Shown piece after piece: positions 1-6,244 of a stretch of 6,691 nucleotides of DNA (position 1 is its first letter; each line of letters starts with the position of its first letter). The stretch is from Eubacteriales bacterium (GTDB taxonomy: Bacteria; Bacillota; Clostridia; Peptostreptococcales; Anaerovoracaceae). The DNA is taken from NCBI GenBank assembly GCA_028692535.1, contig JAQUXD010000093.1, positions 1 to 6,691 on the forward strand, written 5' to 3'. A program made the position numbers and the translations under genes. A model generated the notes under the pieces. It searched no databases and was not told the DNA's origin. It worked only from the letters and a program-made list of their open reading frames with translations.

Positions 1-46
1 AGGTGCTGCCGAAACGTTTTGTTACTTTACTGATTTCGATCCCCAT
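1..46 (-). CDS. ABC transporter ATP-binding subunit, N-terminal fragment (cut by window edge)
   Basis: The minus strand from an ATG at 44-46 reads MGIEISKVTKRFGST and then leaves the window. This is the typical first beta-strand and A-loop region of an ABC transporter nucleotide-binding domain (pattern I-x-x-V-x-K-x-F-G, just before the Walker A part). A TGA lies two codons upstream in the same frame, so this ATG is the first possible start; purine-rich AAGGA and AGGGA stretches precede it. The start overlaps the end of the GntR-family regulator gene by 20 nt in another reading frame, indicating translational coupling. From known YtrA-type operons I infer an exporter ATPase that pairs with a membrane subunit encoded further left. 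Walker A and all later motifs are outside the window, so substrate and family are unknown. Only 15 codons are visible, but context and motif agree. Confidence 0.72.
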   Translation of the reverse strand, partial: MGIEISKVTKRFGST

Positions 47-413
47 GTTCCTTCATCCCTCTTTCTGTCATCTGCTGCAATTCAACGGAGCCGATCTCCA
101 GATGCCTTGCTTCCCGTATCATCGGTTGTATGTAGTCCCGATAAAATCCTTCTTTTCGCTGAGCGACCAACTGCCGCCTGGCGCCCGAGGCAACAAACAT
201 GCCCAGGCCCCGCTTTTTATAGAGCAATCCCTCCTCCACCAAAAGATTCACCCCTTTTAACGCTGTCGCCGGATTGATGTTATATGCCACGGAAAACTCC
301 GTGATCGACGGGATCTGCGAATCCTCGGGATACGCTCCGCTCAATATGGCGTCCTTGAGCATATCTGCGATCTGCAAAAAAATCGGTCGCTCTTGGTTTA
401 AATAGCGGATCAA
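27..413 (-). CDS. GntR-family transcriptional regulator, YtrA subfamily
   Basis: This is a 128-residue DNA-binding repressor-type protein. Residues about 8-76 form the GntR winged helix-turn-helix: PIFLQIADMLKDAILSG is the first helix, IPSITEFSVAYNINPATALK covers the turn and recognition helix, and LLYKKRGLGMFV is the wing. Only about 50 residues follow, a short helical tail that fits the YtrA subfamily and is too small for the FadR, HutC or MocR effector domains. The start is a TTG at 411-413: an in-frame TAA lies five codons upstream, the strong AAAGGGG site sits 7 nt before it, and any later start would cut the conserved first helix. The gene has its own promoter and probable operator, and its end overlaps an ABC ATPase gene, so it most likely represses its own transporter operon. 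The inducer cannot be told from sequence; in known relatives it is often a cell-envelope-active compound. Confidence 0.92.
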   Translation of the reverse strand: MIRYLNQERPIFLQIADMLKDAILSGAYPEDSQIPSITEFSVAYNINPATALKGVNLLVEEGLLYKKRGLGMFVASGARRQLVAQRKEGFYRDYIQPMIREARHLEIGSVELQQMTERGMKEHGDRNQ

Positions 414-415
414 GT

Positions 416-427
416 CCTCACCCCTTT
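416..427 (-). promoter_or_regulatory. Ribosome binding site that supports the TTG start of the GntR regulator
   Basis: The minus strand reads AAAGGGGTGAGG, with AAAGGGG ending 7 nt before TTG at 413. This strong Shine-Dalgarno match, together with an in-frame TAA just upstream of it, settles the start codon of the regulator gene. Confidence 0.8.
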
Positions 428-442
428 ACTGTTGGCTAACTG

Positions 443-464
443 GTTAATTAGTTTACTAACTAAC
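443..464. promoter_or_regulatory. Probable operator: 22-bp near-palindrome for the GntR/YtrA-type regulator
   Basis: Read on the minus strand, the left half (464-454) is GTTAGTTAGTA and the right half (453-443) is AACTAATTAAC. The reverse complement of the right half agrees with the left half at 9 of 11 positions. It begins about 10 nt downstream of the -10 box, so it would cover the first transcribed bases, a position suited to blocking initiation or early elongation. A further TAAC-TG-GTTA mini-palindrome at 437-446 overlaps its end. GntR-family dimers bind such inverted repeats, and YtrA-type regulators usually act on their own promoter. Assigning this site to the adjacent regulator is inference. 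Confidence 0.6.
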
Positions 465-473
465 TATAAGTGC

Positions 474-503
474 AATATACTACTCCCACTTCTCCCTTGT
501 CAA
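474..503 (-). promoter_or_regulatory. Sigma-A-type promoter of the GntR–ABC transporter operon
   Basis: On the minus strand a perfect -35 box TTGACA (503-498) is followed after 18 bp by TATATT (479-474), five of six matches to the -10 consensus. Transcription would start near 467, leaving a leader of about 54 nt before the TTG start at 413. The promoter lies directly behind the terminator of the upstream ppdK unit, so the regulator operon appears to be transcribed independently. Confidence 0.75.
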
Positions 504-528
504 GCCTTTTTACTCAATTGACCAAAGA

Positions 529-558
529 AAAACTGCCGCTTTTTTTAGCGGCAGTTTT
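529..558 (-). terminator. Intrinsic terminator at the end of the era–ppdK gene train
   Basis: A perfect 12-bp inverted repeat (529-540 against 547-558, AAAACTGCCGCT and its complement) encloses a 6-nt loop. Read on the minus strand, the hairpin lies 43 nt after the ppdK stop and is followed by TTTTTCTTT, a classic rho-independent terminator. The A/T ends of the stem also give four T on the plus strand, so weak termination in the other direction is possible, but no plus-strand gene is present here to need it. Confidence 0.92.
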
Positions 559-601
559 AGGGTCACTATCAGTACACGTTCTTCATAATGGAGTGCTCTG
601 G

Positions 602-3235
602 CTATACGGTCCTGGGCTGCTTCACCTGAGCCTGGGCCGCCGCCAGTCTGGCGATGGGAACCCGGAAGGGAGAGCAGGACACATAGTCCAGTCCCACATT
701 GTGGCAGAACGCCACAGAGCTAGGATCGCCGCCGTGTTCGCCGCAGATCCCCAAATGAAGGGACGGATTGGCTTTTTTGCCGAGCTTGACAGCCATATCG
801 ACCAGTTTTCCCACGCCCTCGATGTCGATCTTTTCAAACGGATCGAACTCATAGATCTTGTTCTCGTAGTACGAATCCAGGAAATTTCCTGCGTCGTCTC
901 TGGAGAAGCCGAAGGCCATCTGAGTCAGGTCGTTGGTTCCGAAGGAGAAGAAATCCGATTCCATCGCGATTTCGTCAGCAGTGAGCGCCGCTCTGGGGAT
1001 CTCGATCATGGTTCCGACTTCGTATTTCAACTCGATCCCGGATTTTGCGATGATCTCGTCCGCTGTTTTTACGACGATCGCCTTTACAAAAGCCAGCTCC
1101 TTGCGTTCACCGATGAGCGGGATCATGATCTCCGGCACCATCTTCCATTCCGGATGGGCTTTCTGCACATTGACGGCAGCCTCGATCACAGCCTGCGTCT
1201 GCATTCTTGCAATCTCCGGATAGGTAACGGCCAGACGGCAACCTCTGTGCCCCATCATGGGATTGAACTCGTGCAAAGAACTGATGACTTCTTTGATTTC
1301 CGACACAGGCATTGCCATTTCTTTGGATAATTCCAGAATGTCATCTTCATCGGTGGGCAGGAACTCGTGAAGAGGCGGATCCAGGTAGCGAATCGTCACC
1401 GGAAATCCCTTCATGGCTTCGTAGATGCCTTCGAAATCCTTACGCTGCATTGGCAATAGCTTCGTCAGCGCTTTTTCTCTTTGCTCCGTCGTTCGGGAAA
1501 GGATCATTTCCCGAACGGCAGCGATCCTGCCGGCTTCGAAGAACATGTGCTCTGTTCTGCAAAGGCCGATTCCTTCCGCGCCGAATTCGATGGCTTTCGC
1601 CGCATCTTCCGGAGTGTCGGCATTCGTACGCACTTTGATGAACCGCAGATCGTCGGCCCATTTCATCAACCGGTCAAAATCTCCGGAAATCGTCGCAGGC
1701 ATCGTATCGATAGCCTGTCCGTAAATCTTGCCGGTGGAGCCGTTCAGTGAAATGTAGTCTCCTTCTTTATATTCTTTTCCGCCGAGACGGAACTTCTTTT
1801 CCTTCTCATTGATGACGATCTCACTGCAACCGGCCACACAGCAGGTGCCCATGCCTCTGGCCACTACGGCAGCGTGGGACGTCATGCCGCCGCGGGCCGT
1901 CAGAATCCCCTTGGCGTAGTGCATTCCTTCGATATCTTCCGGAGACGTCTCCAGACGAACCAGGATCACGTCAGCACCTTTTTTGACTGTCCATTCCGTA
2001 GCCGCTTCGGCCGTGAAAACAACCTGGCCGCAGGCGGCGCCCGGGGATGCGGGAAGGCCTTCGCCGATCACTTCCGCTTTCTCCAAAGCCTTCGTTTCAA
2101 ACTGTGGGTGCAGAAGCGCATCCAGCTGCTTGGGATCGATCATCATCACCGCTTCCTGCTCGGAAAGCATGCCCTCATCCACCATGTCGCAGGCGACCTT
2201 TAACGCTGCGGCAGCCGTTCGTTTTCCGTTCCGGGTCTGAAGCATAAAGAGTTTCCCGTCTTCGATGGTAAACTCCATGTCCTGCATGTCTTTATAATGG
2301 GCTTCCAGTTTGTAAACGATGTCGTGGAATTCCTGATACACTGCCGGATTTGTATCTTTCAACTGCTGGATGGGCTGTGGCGTGCGGATCCCGGCCACCA
2401 CATCTTCGCCCTGGGCGTTCATCAAAAACTCGCCGTAGAGCTGTTTCTCTCCTGTGGCAGGGCTTCTGGAGAACGCAACGCCGGTCCCGGATGTGTCGCC
2501 GGTGTTGCCGAAGACCATTTCCTGTACATTCACGGCAGTGCCCCAGGAGGAAGGAATGTCGTTGATACGTCTGTAATAGATGGCTCTGGGGTTGTTCCAA
2601 GAGCGGAAAACAGCATCGATGGCACCCATCAGCTGTTCCACCGGATCTGTGGGGAAATCCTGTCCGACCTTTTCCTTGTATACGCCCTTGAATTGCTCTG
2701 CCAGTTCCTGTAGATCAGCTGCTGTCAGCTCCGTATCCAGCTGGACGCCTCTTTGGGTCTTCATTTTATCGATGAGCTCTTCGAAGTGTTCCTTGCCCGT
2801 CTCTTTCACCACATCGGAATACATCTGAATGAACCGCCGATAGGAGTCGTAGGCAAACCGGGGATTTTCCGTTTTTCGGATCAGCGTCTCCAGCATTTGC
2901 TCGTTCAGGCCTAAATTCAGGATCGTGTCCATCATGCCGGGCATGGATGCTCTGGCGCCGGAGCGAACCGAAACCAGGAGAGGATTGTCCTTGTCTCCGA
3001 ATTTCTTTCCGGTTTCTTCCTGCAGTTTCTCCACATATTCCATGATTTCCGACTGGATCTCGGAAGAAATCTTTTGCCCGTCCTTGTAGTATTGTGTACA
3101 GGCTTCCGTAGTAATCGTGAATCCTCTCGGTACCGGCATGCCCAGGTTGGTCATTTCAGCAAGGTTGGCTCCTTTTCCGCCCAAGAGCTCTTTCATGCTG
3201 CCCTTGCCTTCTTCAAATAAGTAGACGTATTTCAT
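602..3235 (-). CDS. ppdK: Pyruvate, phosphate dikinase (PPDK)
   Basis: This cytosolic enzyme interconverts pyruvate + ATP + Pi and PEP + AMP + PPi. In anaerobes it can serve PPi-linked glycolysis or gluconeogenesis. The product has 877 residues, the normal family length, with all three parts present. The ATP-grasp nucleotide-binding part (about 1-340) contains GGKGANLAEM at 19-28 and SVRSGARASMPGMMDT at 89-104. The swivelling phospho-histidine domain (about 385-510) has GGMTSHAAVVARG, with catalytic His454 and the regulatory-type Thr452 two residues before it. The PEP/pyruvate TIM barrel (about 530-877) has GIGLCRTEHMFF, GHRGCRLAV, FSFGTNDLTQM and GICGEHGG with catalytic Cys831. The start at 3235 (MKYVYLFEEGKGS) fits family N-termini and is preceded by AAAAGGAGAAAGAAGG; the open frame upstream, up to 3457, runs inside glyS and is not homologous. 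It lies 25 nt after glyS. No PDRP/ppsR kinase-phosphatase gene is adjacent. Confidence 0.98.
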   Translation of the reverse strand: MKYVYLFEEGKGSMKELLGGKGANLAEMTNLGMPVPRGFTITTEACTQYYKDGQKISSEIQSEIMEYVEKLQEETGKKFGDKDNPLLVSVRSGARASMPGMMDTILNLGLNEQMLETLIRKTENPRFAYDSYRRFIQMYSDVVKETGKEHFEELIDKMKTQRGVQLDTELTAADLQELAEQFKGVYKEKVGQDFPTDPVEQLMGAIDAVFRSWNNPRAIYYRRINDIPSSWGTAVNVQEMVFGNTGDTSGTGVAFSRSPATGEKQLYGEFLMNAQGEDVVAGIRTPQPIQQLKDTNPAVYQEFHDIVYKLEAHYKDMQDMEFTIEDGKLFMLQTRNGKRTAAAALKVACDMVDEGMLSEQEAVMMIDPKQLDALLHPQFETKALEKAEVIGEGLPASPGAACGQVVFTAEAATEWTVKKGADVILVRLETSPEDIEGMHYAKGILTARGGMTSHAAVVARGMGTCCVAGCSEIVINEKEKKFRLGGKEYKEGDYISLNGSTGKIYGQAIDTMPATISGDFDRLMKWADDLRFIKVRTNADTPEDAAKAIEFGAEGIGLCRTEHMFFEAGRIAAVREMILSRTTEQREKALTKLLPMQRKDFEGIYEAMKGFPVTIRYLDPPLHEFLPTDEDDILELSKEMAMPVSEIKEVISSLHEFNPMMGHRGCRLAVTYPEIARMQTQAVIEAAVNVQKAHPEWKMVPEIMIPLIGERKELAFVKAIVVKTADEIIAKSGIELKYEVGTMIEIPRAALTADEIAMESDFFSFGTNDLTQMAFGFSRDDAGNFLDSYYENKIYEFDPFEKIDIEGVGKLVDMAVKLGKKANPSLHLGICGEHGGDPSSVAFCHNVGLDYVSCSPFRVPIARLAAAQAQVKQPRTV

Positions 3236-3260
3236 AATCCTTCTTTCTCCTTTTCTTTTC

Positions 3261-4664
3261 TTAAAACTGCGTCTGCTCGAGGATGTAATCTTTGATCTTA
3301 TCCAGAGGCAGCCGGATCTGCTCCATCGTGTCTCGATCCCGGATCGTCGCGCTGCCATCCTCTTCGGTATCGAAATCCACCGTGATGCAGAATGGAGTCC
3401 CGATCTCGTCCTGACGGCGATAGCGCTTCCCGATGCTTCCCGGAATATCGAAGTCAACGGCGAAATGCCTGGACAGCTCTGCGCGGAGTTCTGCGGCGCG
3501 GTCTGCCTGCTTCTTCGTCAGAGGCAGGACAGCTGCTTTGAAGGGTGCCAGCGCCGGATGGAACTTCATGACCACGCGGGTATCTTCTTTTCCGTTTACA
3601 TCCGCTACGGTCTCTTCGTGATACGCATTGCACAGAAACGCCAACGTTACCCGGTCTGCGCCCAGAGACGGTTCGATGCAGTAGGGGATATACTTCTCGT
3701 TCGTGACAGGATCGGTGTATTCCATGTTTTGTCCGGAATGCTCTTGATGCTGCTTCAGATCAAAATCGGTTCGGTCGGCAACACCCCAGAGTTCGCCCCA
3801 TCCGAAGGGAAACATGAATTCGAAATCCGTAGTGGCATTGCTGTAGTGTGATAATTCCTCCTTGGTGTGATCCCGCAAGCGGAGAAGCTCGGGTCTCATG
3901 CCCAGATCCAGCAAGAACTGGTAGCAATAATCTTTCCAGTATCTGAACCAATCCAAATCAGTTCCCGGCTCGCAAAAGAATTCCAGTTCCATTTGCTCGA
4001 ACTCCCGGATGCGGAAAATGAAATTACCGGGGGTGATCTCGTTGCGGAAGGATTTTCCGATCTGAGCAATCCCGAAAGGCACCTTTTTGCGCGTGGTCCT
4101 CTGCACGTTTTTAAAGTTCACGAAAATCCCCTGAGCTGTCTCGGGGCGCAGATACAGTTCCGCCTTTGAATCCTCCGTGACTCCTTGGAATGTTTTGAAC
4201 ATCAGATTAAATTGACGAATTCCCGTAAAATCCGATTTCCCGCACTCCGGGCAGGAAACCCCGTGTTCCCCGATATATTCTTCCAGACGGGTATGGCTCC
4301 ATCCGTCCAACCCCTCGATGGCCGCGCCGGAGGCGCTCGCATGATCCTCCACCAGCTTATCTGCCCTAAACCTTGCCTTGCAAGCCTTGCAGTCGATCAA
4401 CGGATCCGAAAACCCGCCTACGTGGCCGGACGCCACCCAGGTTTGCGGGTTCATTAAAATGGCTGCATCCAGACCTACGTTGTATTCGGACTCCTGTACG
4501 AATTTTTTCCACCAAGCCCTTTTGATGTTGTTTTTCAACTCCACGCCAACGGGGCCGTAGTCCCAGGAGTTTGCCAAACCTCCGTATATTTCTGAACCGG
4601 GATAGACAAAGCCCCTCCCTTTTGCCAGCGCGACAATGGTTTCCATCGAGAATTCCTGTTTCAT
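3261..4664 (-). CDS. glyS: Glycine--tRNA ligase, single-chain dimeric type
   Basis: This enzyme charges tRNA-Gly with glycine using ATP. The 467-residue product is the alpha-2 (archaeal/eukaryotic/Gram-positive) form, unrelated in layout to the alpha2-beta2 GlyQ/GlyS enzyme. The class II core is visible: motif 1 around GGLANSWDYGPVGVELKNN (28-46), motif 2 FRNEITPGNFIFRIREFEQME (206-226, carrying the FRNE and RIREFEQ ATP/glycine-binding segments) and motif 3 EPSLGADRVTLAFL (331-344). Two cysteine pairs, Cys92/Cys95 (CKAC) and Cys138/Cys141 (CPEC), probably bind zinc in the insertion domain. The anticodon-binding domain occupies about 372-467, with VLPLTKK and the GSIGKRYRRQDEIGTPFCI segment. 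ATG at 4664 is chosen from family N-termini and an AGGAG 11 nt upstream; Met7 is a less likely alternative. It lies 27 nt after the DUF4342 gene, which leaves no room for a T-box leader. Confidence 0.98.
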   Translation of the reverse strand: MKQEFSMETIVALAKGRGFVYPGSEIYGGLANSWDYGPVGVELKNNIKRAWWKKFVQESEYNVGLDAAILMNPQTWVASGHVGGFSDPLIDCKACKARFRADKLVEDHASASGAAIEGLDGWSHTRLEEYIGEHGVSCPECGKSDFTGIRQFNLMFKTFQGVTEDSKAELYLRPETAQGIFVNFKNVQRTTRKKVPFGIAQIGKSFRNEITPGNFIFRIREFEQMELEFFCEPGTDLDWFRYWKDYCYQFLLDLGMRPELLRLRDHTKEELSHYSNATTDFEFMFPFGWGELWGVADRTDFDLKQHQEHSGQNMEYTDPVTNEKYIPYCIEPSLGADRVTLAFLCNAYHEETVADVNGKEDTRVVMKFHPALAPFKAAVLPLTKKQADRAAELRAELSRHFAVDFDIPGSIGKRYRRQDEIGTPFCITVDFDTEEDGSATIRDRDTMEQIRLPLDKIKDYILEQTQF

Positions 4665-4691
4665 ATTTGTGCGATCTCCTATTTATCTTTG

Positions 4692-5465
4692 CTATTTTTT
4701 ATCTGTTACACTTTCGACGGCTTCTTCGATCTTAGATGCTGCGGCATCCGCCTTTTCTTCTATCGCATCCGCCACGGCTTCCGCCTTGTCTTCTGCCGCT
4801 TCGGCTACCGTATCCACGACATCCTCCACATCGCTAAGATCAAAGTCGCAGAAACCATCCATGTCTTCCTGCCGAGCTGCTTTTTTTCTATGCTCCGCAG
4901 CTTTGCCCTTAACGGAATCCATTACATCCGATCCCTTTTCCTTCGCGACATTCCAGGCAACCTGCCCCTTTTCCTTCGCCACGTCCACAAAATCTTCGCT
5001 TTTATCCTTCATTTCGTCCACGATCACGCTGCCCTTGCTCACCACGGTGTCAAAGGTGTCGGAAGCCTTGTCGGAAATGTTGACCACCTCGCCGTCATCC
5101 TTGACCAATTCGATGGTGCATTTTGTGCCGAATGCCGCGATGGTGGCGCCGACAGCAGCCCAGGGGAACAACACGGTTCCTATGATACCAATACTCACGG
5201 GGAGATTCAACAGAACTTCTCCATCCTTTTTCTTGATCGTGATCTTGCTTACATTTCCTTTGCGGATCGCTTCTTTGATCGCTTCGATCATGTCGGCGCC
5301 CTGAGCGCCCATCTTGCTCTTTCCGGCTTCGTCGATGTTTTCCTCGATCAGAATGATCGCATCGACTACATTGCCTTCGGTTTTTTCCAAAGCCTCTTTG
5401 GCTTCTTTGTACCCTACGCCGGTCCGATCTTTGACCAGTTCGATTTTCTCCAATGAAATTTCCAT
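4692..5465 (-). CDS. DUF4342 protein with N-terminal UBA/EF-Ts-like domain and 11-residue-repeat tail
   Basis: The function is unknown. The 257-residue product has three visible parts. Residues 3-43 (EKIELVKDRTGVGYKEAKEALEKTEG...) resemble the UBA-like domain at the start of EF-Ts and NAC proteins. Residues about 57-123 match my recollection of DUF4342: a helix, a short beta-hairpin (VSKITIKKKDGEVLLNLP), then a hydrophobic stretch 90-113 with Gly and Pro that could lie in or on the membrane. Residues 124-257 are charged, Ala/Glu/Lys-rich and probably helical, with 11-residue repeats at 149-192 (KEKG type) and 219-257 (acidic, Ala-rich). An earlier in-frame ATG at 5468 leaves only 3 nt to the AAAGGGG site, so 5465 (6 nt) is preferred. 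There is no signal peptide and no catalytic motif. It sits between recO and glyS, 36 nt after recO, and is probably co-transcribed. A membrane-associated or chaperone-like scaffold is possible but unproven. Confidence 0.85.
   Translation of the reverse strand: MEISLEKIELVKDRTGVGYKEAKEALEKTEGNVVDAIILIEENIDEAGKSKMGAQGADMIEAIKEAIRKGNVSKITIKKKDGEVLLNLPVSIGIIGTVLFPWAAVGATIAAFGTKCTIELVKDDGEVVNISDKASDTFDTVVSKGSVIVDEMKDKSEDFVDVAKEKGQVAWNVAKEKGSDVMDSVKGKAAEHRKKAARQEDMDGFCDFDLSDVEDVVDTVAEAAEDKAEAVADAIEEKADAAASKIEEAVESVTDKK
4695..4811 (-). repeat. Acidic, alanine-rich 11-residue periodic segment at the DUF4342 protein C-terminus
   Basis: Residues 219-257 can be read as 11-mers TVAEAAEDKAE, AVADAIEEKAD and AAASKIEEAVE plus a short remainder SVTDKK. 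Composition is almost only Ala, Val, Glu, Asp and Lys, with a hydrophobic residue returning every three to four positions, so a long amphipathic or coiled-coil helix is expected. It differs from the first repeat block by its net negative charge. Confidence 0.6.
4890..5021 (-). repeat. Four tandem 11-codon repeats in the DUF4342 protein tail
   Basis: Residues 149-192 divide into four 11-mers: VDEMKDKSEDF, VDVAKEKGQVA, WNVAKEKGSDV and MDSVKGKAAEH. Lysine is at positions 5 and 7 of every unit. Units 2 and 3 share a 14-bp identical stretch on the plus strand (4933-4946 and 4966-4979) spaced exactly 33 bp apart, which suggests recent duplication of one unit. The 11-residue period and the KEKG core recall group 3 LEA proteins and apolipoprotein-like amphipathic helices. 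Confidence 0.75.
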
Positions 5466-5471
5466 CATAAT

Positions 5472-5478
5472 CCCCTTT
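5472..5478 (-). promoter_or_regulatory. Ribosome binding site that decides the start of the DUF4342 gene
   Basis: The minus strand reads AAAGGGG, followed by ATTATGATG. The second ATG (5465) is 6 nt from the site and the first (5468) only 3 nt, so initiation at 5465 is favoured. A more upstream in-frame ATG (5495) lies before this site and is not supported. Confidence 0.7.
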
Positions 5479-5501
5479 CTTTCCAATGTCCGCACATTGT
5501 G

Positions 5502-6242
5502 CTAAACGATCAGCGCCTCACTCTTTAATTCCTCGATTCCCAGGTGATACGCAATGTAGCACCTGAGGATCTTTGTCGCTTTTTTCTCCAAATCCTCCCG
5601 CAGCGCCAGCGCATGAAGGCTCTTGAGCGGATTCTCCAGCAAATAGCTGAATACGTCGATTATATCCACTGTAACAGGAAAGATCAATCGCCGGTCCCTG
5701 TCGATTTGATCGGCGCACGCCCCGCACAGCAGTCCGCCTTCCTTGACTGAAAAATACTCCACGTCCGCGCGCCCGCATCCGGAACACATGCTCAGATTTG
5801 GCGCGTTGCCCGACCACTTGATCGCTTGACATAAATAGCCCAGGACCAGTGTGCCGTAGGCTTGCTTTCGCTCTTCCATCATCGACAGAAATTCCGTGAG
5901 AAGATCAAACAGCCCTGCCGCCGGGTCCCCTTCGGGCAACAGCTTATCGGTGAACTCCAGCACATAGGAGGCCTGAAGGTATTTATCCACATCTTCTCCG
6001 ATTCGATAGTAGCTGCGAAGAACCTCGGCACCGTTGATGTAGAAGTTGTCCTTTACTTTCGACATCTCGTATCGGCCATAGGTGTAGGGCCGGAGCGCCA
6101 AAGCCGCTTTGTTTTTTCCGGATTCGCTGATAGATGTGCCGGCGCTGATCTTTCCGTACTTTTTGGAAAACAGTACGATCATGCGCCGTCCGTTCACCGT
6201 TTTGATTTGCCGCATCACCACAGCCGTGGTATCCGTGTACAT
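5502..6242 (-). CDS. recO: DNA repair protein RecO
   Basis: RecO anneals complementary single strands and, with RecR, loads RecA onto SSB-coated DNA in the RecF(OR) recombination-repair pathway. The 246-residue product has the family layout. The N-terminal OB fold covers about residues 1-80 (VMRQIKTVNGRRMIVLFSKKYGK... and the ALRPYTYGRYEMS region). A helical domain follows, and a zinc-finger-like module holds Cys153, Cys156, Cys173 and Cys176 (CSGC and CGAC), the four-cysteine form common in Gram-positive bacteria and lost in E. coli. The final helices include RCYIAYHLGIEEL. The length matches the family. ATG at 6242 begins 2 nt after the era stop and is preceded by AAAGGA inside the era 3' end, so translation is probably coupled. 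The era–recO pairing is widely conserved and supports the call. Confidence 0.96.
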   Translation of the reverse strand: MYTDTTAVVMRQIKTVNGRRMIVLFSKKYGKISAGTSISESGKNKAALALRPYTYGRYEMSKVKDNFYINGAEVLRSYYRIGEDVDKYLQASYVLEFTDKLLPEGDPAAGLFDLLTEFLSMMEERKQAYGTLVLGYLCQAIKWSGNAPNLSMCSGCGRADVEYFSVKEGGLLCGACADQIDRDRRLIFPVTVDIIDVFSYLLENPLKSLHALALREDLEKKATKILRCYIAYHLGIEELKSEALIV

Positions 6243-6244
6243 CG

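Noticed and set aside
3..260. Plus-strand open frame of 85 codons over the regulator gene
   Set aside because: Antisense to the conserved GntR protein, with no ribosome site and no homology that I recognise.
559..601. Possible small gene or RNA between the ppdK stop and the terminator
   Set aside because: Only 43 nt, with no ribosome site, start codon in context or secondary structure beyond the terminator hairpin.
470..1330. Long plus-strand open frame of 286 codons opposite the 3' end of ppdK
   Set aside because: It is antisense to a perfectly conserved PPDK C-terminal domain, starts inside the regulator promoter, crosses the terminator and has no recognisable domain. Shadow frame from codon bias.
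3236..3457. N-terminal extension of 74 residues on PPDK
   Set aside because: It lies inside the conserved glyS 3' end, is Arg/Ser-rich and unlike any PPDK. ATG at 3235 with a ribosome site gives the normal family length.
5262..5290. Repeated GATCGCTTC-like words on the plus strand
   Set aside because: They encode the similar EAIKEAI helix residues of the DUF4342 protein, so protein sequence and codon use explain them; not a regulatory repeat.
4636..5456. Two plus-strand open frames of 222 and 255 codons opposite the DUF4342 gene
   Set aside because: The Ser/Ala-rich and Phe/His-rich products are what the complement of Ala/Glu/Lys/Asp repeat codons gives. The minus-strand gene has a ribosome site, operon spacing and recognisable domains.
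5466..5495. Ten-residue extension of the DUF4342 protein starting at 5495
   Set aside because: It begins before the AAAGGGG ribosome site at 5472-5478, which is correctly spaced for ATG at 5465.
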